Source: Chitinophaga pinensis
GTDB lineage: Bacteria > Bacteroidota > Bacteroidia > UKL13-3
Assembly: GCA_943323675.2 (NCBI GenBank)
Contig: CALPIR020000023.1
Location: 1-17,245, forward strand
Reading direction: 5' to 3'
DNA: 17,245 nt
Numbering within the stretch: the stretch's first letter is position 1; each line of letters opens with the position of its first letter. Both the position numbers and the translations under genes were made by a program. Positions 1 through 6,801 of the stretch are shown here, in pieces. The notes beneath the pieces are model-generated. The model did not search any database. It was not told the DNA's origin and was given only the letters and a program-made list of their open reading frames with translations.

Positions 1-164
1 AAATAAATAACCTCACTGTATGCCAAGTCTTTGTAACCAATTTTAATCGACTCGGGAGAAATGCTCCCCTTGGGCATATTATTGTCGGGCGTGCATTGTG
101 CACTTAATTGTAAACTAGCTGATGCAGTAAATAAGAAAAAAGTTATTTTGGCTAAAGTTTTCAT
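1..164 (-). CDS. Secreted protein of unknown function, N-terminal part only
   Basis: An open frame starts at the ATG at 164-162 and runs leftward off the window, giving 54 complete codons without a stop. The protein begins with a clear Sec signal peptide: MKTLAKI, then a hydrophobic stretch (FFLFTASASL), then a likely cleavage site at LSAQ before CTPDN. The mature start, with a Cys-Thr-Pro-Asp opening and then a segment like IKIGYKDLAYSEVIY, resembles the beginning of large secreted Bacteroidota proteins that carry Ig-like domains and a T9SS tag. The rest lies outside the window, so no function is assigned. Its start codon is only 12 bp from the divergent TonB receptor start. Confidence 0.75.
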   Translation of the reverse strand, partial: MKTLAKITFFLFTASASLQLSAQCTPDNNMPKGSISPESIKIGYKDLAYSEVIY

Positions 165-176
165 ATCACAATATTA

Positions 177-2507
177 ATGATACCAAGATACTGTTTATTT
201 AAATATAACCTACTTTTTTGCATCATAACTTTTGGTAGTGTTGCCAACTTATTTGCACAAAAAACAATTACAGGTAAGGCAATTGATGCCCTGTTAAATG
301 AACCACTTGTTGGTGTTTCGGTGGTACAAAATAACAAAGGAATTGTTACCAATTTATCGGGAGATTTTACATTTAATATTGCTCCCAACGAAACCACTAT
401 AACCTTATTTTTTAGTTATTTAGGGTATCAAAGTAAAACCATTACTTGTGGTGTTGATACGCCTATTATTATTTACCTTACTCCTACTAAAAATCAACTA
501 GACGAAGCTGTTGTAACAGGCAGCCGAAGTGTTGGCTCATTAAAACGTCAAACGGTTTCTATTGATGTAATAAAACCTTATTTAATTGAAAACAGGGTAA
601 CCACAAATTTGGAGCAGGTAATGAATCAATTACCCGGTGTTAATGTGGTAGATGGACAAATAAACATACGCAGTGGCAGCGGTTGGACATATGGTGCAGG
701 TTCGCGCGTTTTGGTTTTGGTTGATGATGTACCAATGATTACGGGTGATGCAGGACAAGTGCAGTGGAAGTTTTTACCTACCGAAAACATCGGTAGTATT
801 GAAGTTATTAAAGGGGCAAGTTCAGTAATGTATGGCTCTGGTTCATTAAATGGTATTGTAAACATACGCACTGCAACACCAACAACTAAAGGTAAGTTTA
901 GCGCCAATGTATTTAGCGGATTTTACAGTAAACCCAAACGAGATAGTGCACAATGGTTTAATGGATTGCAAGCCTATAGCGGGGCTAATGCATTTTATGC
1001 CAAACGCTATAAACAGCTTGATTTTACTATTGGTTTAAATGCCCTTAATGATAATGGTTACAGGTTAGGTGAGTTTGATAAGCGATTAAGAACAACTTTA
1101 AAAACCAATTACCGTTTTAAAAACACACCTGCATTGCAAGCTGGTTTAGATGTTACAATAATGACCCAACAAAGTGCCAGTTTTTTATTGTGGGAGAGTT
1201 TTGATTATGGCTACGTTGCCTTAGACAGTGCTCAAACAAAAACCAAAGCCACCATTTTTAGCATCGATCCACATGTTGATTTTGTAAAAAGTAATTATAA
1301 AATCAGGTATCGTGGTAGGTTTTATGGTGTAGATAATAACATTGAAGAATCATCAGCGGGGGTTGATCAAGACAACAACAGCATAAACGCATACAATGAA
1401 TTGGTTGGGCATTATTTCTTAAATAAAAAAAGGGGTACATTAGCCTTGGGCACAAGCAATAATTATACGTTAAGTAAAAGTCCTTTGTATGGTGGTAATA
1501 ACATTACAGCAAACAATATTGCCGTTTTTACACAAACAGATTTAGCTTATAAAAAATGGAGCTTTAACGGAGGATTACGTTACGAATATTTTAGTATGAG
1601 TAACAATGTGGATGACCAGCTGATTGGTCGTTTGGGATTTGCATTTGAAGCAACCCGCACAACATTTTTACGCACCAGTTTGGGCCAAGGTTATCGCTAC
1701 CCTACCATTGCCGAGCGCTACATAGAAACCTCTGTTGGATTGGTAAACATTTTCCCGAATCCAAACCTTAAACCGGAAAAAGGATATAGTGCCGAATTGG
1801 GCATAAAACAAGGTTTTGCACTTGGTGCGTTTAAAGGTTTTATTGATGCCGCTTACTTTTTTACCGAGTACGATAACATGGTAGAGTTTAATTTTGGCCA
1901 ATGGAGAGCACAACCCTTTAACCCCAATAACTTTTTGAGCAACTTTGGTTTTACCAGTTTTAACATTGGTAAAGCGCGTATTAGTGGAATTGATGTTGGC
2001 GTAACATCAGGTATAAATACATCAGAAATGGAGTGGCTTTTTATGCTAGGTTACACCTACAGCAATCCGATTATGTTAGCACCCAATCAAGTTTTCGCCA
2101 CAGACTCGTCAGCAAAAAAAAACCAATACACGTATAATTTTACAGTAACCGATAGTATTAATAACCCACTAAAATACCGTTACAACCACCTTGCAAAAAT
2201 TGATATCCAAGTTAATTACCTTAAAAAAATCATGTTGGGATTTAGTTTAAGGTACAATAGTTACATGCAAAATATTGATCGGGTATTTGTTACAGCGCCC
2301 ATTAACGTTGCCTCGCCAGGTATTGACAGGGGTAGATTATTAAACCCAAACGGAGATTGGGTATTTGATATGCGTGCTGGTTACACCCACAAAAAAGTAA
2401 CAATAACCACAACGGTAAATAATGTTTTTAATACAGAAATTATGAGCCGACCCGCAGATTTAAGACCTACAAGATTGTTTATATTACAGTTGGGTTATAA
2501 ATTTTAA
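177..2507 (+). CDS. TonB-dependent outer-membrane receptor
   Basis: This 776-residue protein is a complete outer-membrane receptor for energised uptake of a ligand, driven by TonB-ExbBD. A signal peptide covers residues 1-28 (cleavage after LFAQ). A carboxypeptidase-D regulatory-like beta domain follows at about 30-102 (ITGKAIDALLNEPLVGVSV, then LSGDFTF). A TonB-box-like segment lies near 108-117 (LDEAVVTGSR). The plug runs from about 120 to 235 and contains LEQVMNQLPGV, VLVLVDDVPM and the typical IEVIKGASSVMYGSGSLNG. The remainder is a 22-strand-type barrel ending in the usual C-terminal Phe (LQLGYKF). The start at 177 is the only in-frame ATG that keeps the signal peptide. No SusD partner is adjacent, so a glycan role is less likely than a metal, siderophore, vitamin or peptide ligand. 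The substrate cannot be told from sequence. Confidence 0.95.
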   Translation: MIPRYCLFKYNLLFCIITFGSVANLFAQKTITGKAIDALLNEPLVGVSVVQNNKGIVTNLSGDFTFNIAPNETTITLFFSYLGYQSKTITCGVDTPIIIYLTPTKNQLDEAVVTGSRSVGSLKRQTVSIDVIKPYLIENRVTTNLEQVMNQLPGVNVVDGQINIRSGSGWTYGAGSRVLVLVDDVPMITGDAGQVQWKFLPTENIGSIEVIKGASSVMYGSGSLNGIVNIRTATPTTKGKFSANVFSGFYSKPKRDSAQWFNGLQAYSGANAFYAKRYKQLDFTIGLNALNDNGYRLGEFDKRLRTTLKTNYRFKNTPALQAGLDVTIMTQQSASFLLWESFDYGYVALDSAQTKTKATIFSIDPHVDFVKSNYKIRYRGRFYGVDNNIEESSAGVDQDNNSINAYNELVGHYFLNKKRGTLALGTSNNYTLSKSPLYGGNNITANNIAVFTQTDLAYKKWSFNGGLRYEYFSMSNNVDDQLIGRLGFAFEATRTTFLRTSLGQGYRYPTIAERYIETSVGLVNIFPNPNLKPEKGYSAELGIKQGFALGAFKGFIDAAYFFTEYDNMVEFNFGQWRAQPFNPNNFLSNFGFTSFNIGKARISGIDVGVTSGINTSEMEWLFMLGYTYSNPIMLAPNQVFATDSSAKKNQYTYNFTVTDSINNPLKYRYNHLAKIDIQVNYLKKIMLGFSLRYNSYMQNIDRVFVTAPINVASPGIDRGRLLNPNGDWVFDMRAGYTHKKVTITTTVNNVFNTEIMSRPADLRPTRLFILQLGYKF

Positions 2508-2548
2508 TTTAATTGTAAACCGAGTCATTCATTTATCATTTAGTACAA

Positions 2549-3325
2549 TTATAAAATCCCATCACCCACAGCTATTTGGCCCTCTTTTAGGCAAATTACA
2601 TTAGCCCCGAAATTAACACTATCTCCTACTTTCCTATATTTAGCTAGAGTTGCCAAGGGCTCTTTGCTCGTTTGCAACGTTTGTTGGTTAATGGTTGTTA
2701 CCACGCACCTACCACAAGGTTTTGCCACCTTAAATTGTGTGGAGCCAATATTAAAAACTCCTAACTCATCTTCTTGATGAGGAGCTGCTCCATTAATTAC
2801 CACATTGGGCCTAAACCTATCCATACCAATTGGTTTTGCCAATTTGGTATTTAATAAATTTAGAGACGATTCACTAATTACCAAAACCGGATAGCCATCG
2901 GCTAAACTTAACTGCTCGTTATTTTGGGCGTATTTAGGATTTACCAATCGGTTACTTTGCTGGTGCATGTATACCAATGTAACGGGTTGATTTAGTTGCT
3001 CACTAAACCATTGATTGTATTTTTCATCAGCTGTAATTGCCTCAAAAGTATCATCCCAAACAGTAACTTGTTGGGTTGTTCCTGTTAAGTAAAAGGGTAT
3101 TTCAATGGTCTTGTTTTCACAACTTACCACAAAGCCATTATCAGCTAAACTCAATTTAAACAAAGCCATTTTGTGCAGGGTTCGTTGTGTTAAAAACACA
3201 CCATGCTCATCAACCAACATAAACCGCCTATCGTATTGTAAGCCACGCTGAGTAACCAACGATTGTTTAATTTCGATACCACCCAGCGATTTTATAGGGT
3301 AAATAAATAGTTGGGTAACCTGCAT
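2549..3325 (-). CDS. MOSC-domain protein, mARC/YcbX-like without ferredoxin domain
   Basis: The 258-residue product has the MOSC N-terminal beta-barrel domain (about 1-120: LFIYPIKSLGGIEI, then GLQYDRRFMLVD) followed by a MOSC domain (about 130-258). In the MOSC domain, MDRFRPNVVINGA and KPCGRCVVTTIN (Cys204 and Cys207) match the family's molybdenum-cofactor region, where a conserved Cys ligates molybdenum in mARC-type enzymes. Such proteins reduce N-hydroxylated compounds or related substrates. The E. coli homologue YcbX is about 110 residues longer because of a C-terminal 2Fe-2S ferredoxin domain, absent here, so electrons must come from a separate partner. The gene converges on the TonB receptor gene (41 bp apart) and is divergent from mpl. 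No molybdopterin genes lie nearby. The exact substrate is unknown. Confidence 0.9.
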   Translation of the reverse strand: MQVTQLFIYPIKSLGGIEIKQSLVTQRGLQYDRRFMLVDEHGVFLTQRTLHKMALFKLSLADNGFVVSCENKTIEIPFYLTGTTQQVTVWDDTFEAITADEKYNQWFSEQLNQPVTLVYMHQQSNRLVNPKYAQNNEQLSLADGYPVLVISESSLNLLNTKLAKPIGMDRFRPNVVINGAAPHQEDELGVFNIGSTQFKVAKPCGRCVVTTINQQTLQTSKEPLATLAKYRKVGDSVNFGANVICLKEGQIAVGDGIL

Positions 3326-3550
3326 GTTTCAAAACAACGGTATAAAAAGCAAGTTTCAAAATATGATTACCAACGCTCGCTATTATTTAAAACAGAAATA
3401 CATTTTACTAATTATACCTTTTGTAACTAATTATTAAAGCGATTAAGTAGTTAAGCTGTTTACTCTCGTGCACACCAATTGTTTGTTGTTTATAACTAGC
3501 ATACTGTTTGTAAAGTGTGTTAAATAACTTGCGTGCTTTAATACTAAAAC
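3326..3550. promoter_or_regulatory. Divergent intergenic region between MOSC gene and mpl
   Basis: This 225-bp gap lies between two divergent start codons, so it must hold the promoters of both genes. Near-matches to the Bacteroidota -7 element occur, such as TACTGTTTG and TACCTTTTG, each with one extra base, but no exact TAnnTTTG is present on either strand. No stable hairpin, small ORF or RNA gene was seen. Confidence 0.45.
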
Positions 3551-4885
3551 ATGCGCGTACATTTTATATCAATAGGCGGAGCGGTGATGCATAACCTTGC
3601 TTTAGCTTTACATAATAAAGGTTTTAAAGTTACAGGAAGTGATGACGAAATTTATGAACCCGCCAAAAGCAGGTTAGAAAAAGCAGGTATTTTACCACCG
3701 CAAATTGGTTGGAATACTGAAAATATCACCCCAAATTTAGATGCCATAGTACTGGGAATGCATGCACGCAAAGACAATCCCGAATTGATTAAGGCACAAG
3801 AATTAGGTTTAAAGATATACTCTTTCCCTGAGTATATGTACGAACAAACAAAAGATAAAAAACGCATTGTTGTAGGTGGTAGCCATGGCAAAACCAGTAC
3901 AACGGCCATGATATTGTTTGTACTTAAGTATTACAATATTGATTTTGATTATTTAGTAGGCAGTTTAATTGATGGTTTTGAAACCATGGTAGACATTAGC
4001 GAAACCAGTAAACTAGCTGTTTTTGAAGGTGATGAATACTTAAACTCAGCAATAGATCCAAGACCTAAATTTCATTTTTACCATACAGAAATTGGAATAA
4101 TAACAGGTATTGCATGGGATCATATTAACGTGTTTCCTACCTATGAAAACTATGTTGAGCAATTTGAAATTTTTATAAAAGGCTTGCCTAAACATGGTGC
4201 ACTAATTTATTGTGCTGATGATAATGAAGTAAAACGAGTAAGTGAAAACACCCCTTGCCAAGCCAGACTGATACCCTACACCACGCCTCAAAATAAAGTG
4301 GTTGACGGGGTAACTTATTTGATGTTAAACGGCAAAGAAATACAGTTAAAAGTATTTGGTAACCACAACTTGCAAAACATGATGGCAGCTAAATTTGCTT
4401 GTGTAGAGGCGGGTGTAACTGAAGAGCAGTTTTACGAGGCCATTCAACATTTTAAGGGAACAGCAAAACGTTTAGAAACCATAAAAGAAACAGATACCTC
4501 GGTAATTTATAGAGATTTTGCACACGCACCAAGTAAACTTAAAGCAACTGTTAATGCCGTTAAAAACCTTTACCCACAACGTAAGTTAATTGCAGCATAC
4601 GAGTTGCACACCTACAGTAGCTTAAACAAAGCATTTTTACCGCATTACAGCCAATGTATGGATGAGGCTGATATTAGTGTGGTTTTGTTTAGCAAGCACG
4701 CCTTAGAAATGAAGAAAATGCCTATGCTTGATGAAGCTGAAGTAGCCCAAGGATTTGGAGGGGATGTAAAAGTTTTTACCGATAAAAATGAATTGCGGAA
4801 ATTCATTGAAAGCCATTACACAGGAAATGAAAACTTGTTACTAATGAGCAGTGGAACTTTTGATGGCATGGATATGCAATTTTAG
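3551..4885 (+). CDS. mpl: UDP-N-acetylmuramate:L-Ala-gamma-D-Glu-meso-DAP ligase (murein peptide ligase)
   Basis: This cytoplasmic Mur ligase of 444 residues re-attaches tripeptide recovered from peptidoglycan turnover to UDP-MurNAc, using ATP, and so feeds cell-wall recycling. All three Mur domains are visible. The UDP-binding domain starts at residue 1 (MRVHFISIGGAVMHNLA, with TGSD at 28-31). The ATPase domain carries the P-loop GGSHGKTSTT at 109-118, the metal-site region EGDEY at 159-163, the AWDHINVFPTYENY block at 188-201 and GNHNLQN at 270-276. The C-terminal domain carries KGTAKRLE at 302-309 and YRDFAHAPSKLKATV at 320-334. The DFAHAPSK form, rather than the DFAHHPT I recall for E. 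coli Mpl, I believe is usual in Bacteroidota. Mpl is preferred over MurC because of the N-terminal sequence and the absence of dcw neighbours. Length is normal, and the gene appears to be transcribed alone. Confidence 0.93.
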   Translation: MRVHFISIGGAVMHNLALALHNKGFKVTGSDDEIYEPAKSRLEKAGILPPQIGWNTENITPNLDAIVLGMHARKDNPELIKAQELGLKIYSFPEYMYEQTKDKKRIVVGGSHGKTSTTAMILFVLKYYNIDFDYLVGSLIDGFETMVDISETSKLAVFEGDEYLNSAIDPRPKFHFYHTEIGIITGIAWDHINVFPTYENYVEQFEIFIKGLPKHGALIYCADDNEVKRVSENTPCQARLIPYTTPQNKVVDGVTYLMLNGKEIQLKVFGNHNLQNMMAAKFACVEAGVTEEQFYEAIQHFKGTAKRLETIKETDTSVIYRDFAHAPSKLKATVNAVKNLYPQRKLIAAYELHTYSSLNKAFLPHYSQCMDEADISVVLFSKHALEMKKMPMLDEAEVAQGFGGDVKVFTDKNELRKFIESHYTGNENLLLMSSGTFDGMDMQF

Positions 4886-5075
4886 TAGTTAAGTTATTCA
4901 GGTGGATGATGCCTTCGGCTTCGGTTGTAGGTTGTCAATTTTATGTAATGTTTTGCGCCTTAATGTGCTATTTATATGCTGATAACAAACGATTTATATT
5001 AATTATCACATGTAAATAGCAAGTAATTTTATAAATTCTCGTCTAATTATTAAACGTATTAGTTATTCCATTTAA

Positions 5076-5750
5076 ATGAGATTTGCTTTTGCTGTACTTA
5101 TATTATTGTTTAACAATGTAATTATTGTTTGGGCGCAGCAAGCACAAATTTCTTTTATACCCAAATGGCAAAATCAAGTATTGGAGCTAGGCAAATATTA
5201 TCCAATTGCAAACATCGACAGCATTAAAGTTGATGCAGTTAAATTCTACATCACCGATATCAGCTTATGGAATCAAGGGAAACAAGTTTACGTAGACCCT
5301 ACTAAATACCATCTAATAGATTTAGAATTAAATAACAAAGTATCATTAAACCTCCCGTCAAAACTAACTTATGATACGATTCAGTTTCTGATAGGTACAG
5401 ATAGCGCAGCCAACTCATCGGGGGCAATGGCTGGAGATTTAGATGCGATGTATGGTATGTATTGGGCTTGGCAAAGTGGTTATATTAATGTTAAAATAGA
5501 AGGATCAAGTTCAGTTTGTAAAACTCGAAAAAATGCCTTTCAATACCATTTGGGAGGATTCTTAAGTCCTAATCAAACCATACAACAACTAGCATTTGCA
5601 ACCACTAGTAACAGTATTAATGTAGCTATTTTAATTGATAGCATGCTGCAACCTCAATCCTTAATGATTAATCCTGAGGTGATGTCGCCAAGTGCACAAG
5701 CAGTAAAACAGATGCAACAGTTTAAACAATCTTTTCAATTGGTAAGATGA
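5076..5750 (+). CDS. MbnP-family (MopE/CorA-like) periplasmic copper-associated protein
   Basis: The 224-residue protein has a signal peptide (residues 1-20, MRFAFAVLILLFNNVIIVWA, cleaved before QQAQ). Its beta-rich body fits the MbnP-like family: AQISFIPKWQNQVLELG near the start, IDSIKVDAVKFYITDISLW at about 47-65, a SANSSGAMAGDLDAMYG-like loop, YGMYWAWQSGYINVKIEG at 126-143, and FQYHLGGF at 155-162. In methanotrophs this family (MbnP, CorA, MopE) binds copper, and in MopE a Trp converted to kynurenine is a copper ligand. Trp65, Trp130, Trp132 and His158 are candidate site residues here, which is inference. The stop codon overlaps the next gene's start (ATGA), so translation is coupled to the di-heme peroxidase. 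This is the first gene of a three-gene operon. There is no T9SS tag, so it probably stays in the periplasm. Confidence 0.82.
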   Translation: MRFAFAVLILLFNNVIIVWAQQAQISFIPKWQNQVLELGKYYPIANIDSIKVDAVKFYITDISLWNQGKQVYVDPTKYHLIDLELNNKVSLNLPSKLTYDTIQFLIGTDSAANSSGAMAGDLDAMYGMYWAWQSGYINVKIEGSSSVCKTRKNAFQYHLGGFLSPNQTIQQLAFATTSNSINVAILIDSMLQPQSLMINPEVMSPSAQAVKQMQQFKQSFQLVR

Positions 5751-6799
5751 AAAAACAAGTTGCTGTTACATTAGGATTAGTTGCAATTATTGCATTGTTT
5801 GCTTTTACAGCCAAAGTAGACTTTTCATACCCTAAACATTTTCCTAAGCCAATTTATAATTTCAAAAACAACACATTAACAGAGCCTAAAATTCTTTTAG
5901 GCAAAGCATTGTTTTATGATCCGCTGCTATCAAAAGATGGAAGCATTTCGTGCGCCTCTTGCCACAGCTCCTACAATGCCTTTGCACATACTGACCACGA
6001 ACTAAGCCATGGAATAAACGACCAAATAGGATTTAGAAATGCACCAGCATTATTTAACTTAGCTTGGCAACAAAATTTTATGTGGGATGGTGCAATCAAT
6101 CACCTCGATATGCAAGCGCTTGCTCCAATTACTCACCCTAAAGAAATGGGAGAAAATTTAATTGATGTGGTAATAAAATTGCAGGCATCTCCGCTATACA
6201 AAACACTTTTTAAACAAGCATTTAAGGATACAATTATTACAGGCGAACGATTACTAAAAGCCATGTCGCAATTTGAGCTAACCCTTGTATCTGCTAACAG
6301 TAAATATGATAAGGTAATGAAAAAGCAAACTGTTTTTACTGAACAAGAACAAAGTGGCTACACCTTATTTAAACAACATTGTAACAGTTGCCATGCTGAG
6401 CCTTTGTTCTCTAATTACGCGTTTGCCAATAATGGATTGCCTGTTGATTCTACCTTAAATGATTATGGCAAAATGAACATCACCCAAAAAAGTGAAGACA
6501 GTTTAATGTTTAAGATTCCAACTTTACGCAACTTAAGCTATACGTTTCCTTACATGCATGATGGCCGTTTTAAAAAGCTACACGAAGTACTTCAACATTA
6601 CACAAAAGGTGTTAAACAGAGTGTTACTTTATCCCATCAGTTAAAAAATAACATCAACTTAACTTCTAACCAAAAAATAGATTTACTATCCTTTATACTT
6701 ACCTTAAACGATTCGGCATTTGTGTTTAATCCAAATCATAAATATCCACACCAAGTACTTAGTATCATTCCAAGCAAAAAACCAAACAATAAACTATAA
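5747..6799 (+). CDS. Di-heme cytochrome c peroxidase family protein, MbnH/MauG-like partner
   Basis: This 350-residue protein belongs to the bacterial di-heme cytochrome c peroxidase/MauG superfamily. An N-terminal hydrophobic segment (about 5-22) exports it to the periplasm as a signal peptide or anchor. Two c-type heme motifs are present: CASCH at 69-73 and CNSCH at 212-216. FMWDG at 111-115 matches the Trp lying between the hemes in this superfamily. ITHPKEMGEN at 128-137 supplies the conserved active-site Glu (Glu133). FPYMHDGRFKKLHEV at 267-281 holds the region of the second axial ligand, where Tyr269 and Met270 are adjacent, so MauG-like (Tyr) or classical (Met) ligation cannot be decided by eye. 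Its start overlaps the MbnP-like gene by 4 bp, and the next gene begins 2 bp after its stop. The context points to an MbnH-type protein-modifying oxidase rather than a plain peroxide scavenger. Confidence 0.92.
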   Translation: MKKQVAVTLGLVAIIALFAFTAKVDFSYPKHFPKPIYNFKNNTLTEPKILLGKALFYDPLLSKDGSISCASCHSSYNAFAHTDHELSHGINDQIGFRNAPALFNLAWQQNFMWDGAINHLDMQALAPITHPKEMGENLIDVVIKLQASPLYKTLFKQAFKDTIITGERLLKAMSQFELTLVSANSKYDKVMKKQTVFTEQEQSGYTLFKQHCNSCHAEPLFSNYAFANNGLPVDSTLNDYGKMNITQKSEDSLMFKIPTLRNLSYTFPYMHDGRFKKLHEVLQHYTKGVKQSVTLSHQLKNNINLTSNQKIDLLSFILTLNDSAFVFNPNHKYPHQVLSIIPSKKPNNKL

Positions 6800-6801
6800 C
6801 A

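Noticed and set aside
2511..2550. Inverted repeat AATTGTA / TACAATT between the TonB receptor and MOSC genes
   Set aside because: The arms are 7 bp, AT-rich and 26 nt apart, so the stem would be weak. It could be chance, and it is not called a terminator.
4913..4924. Tandem CTTCGG repeat after mpl
   Set aside because: Two 6-bp copies only, with no stem of useful length and no T-run, so it is neither a terminator nor a meaningful repeat.
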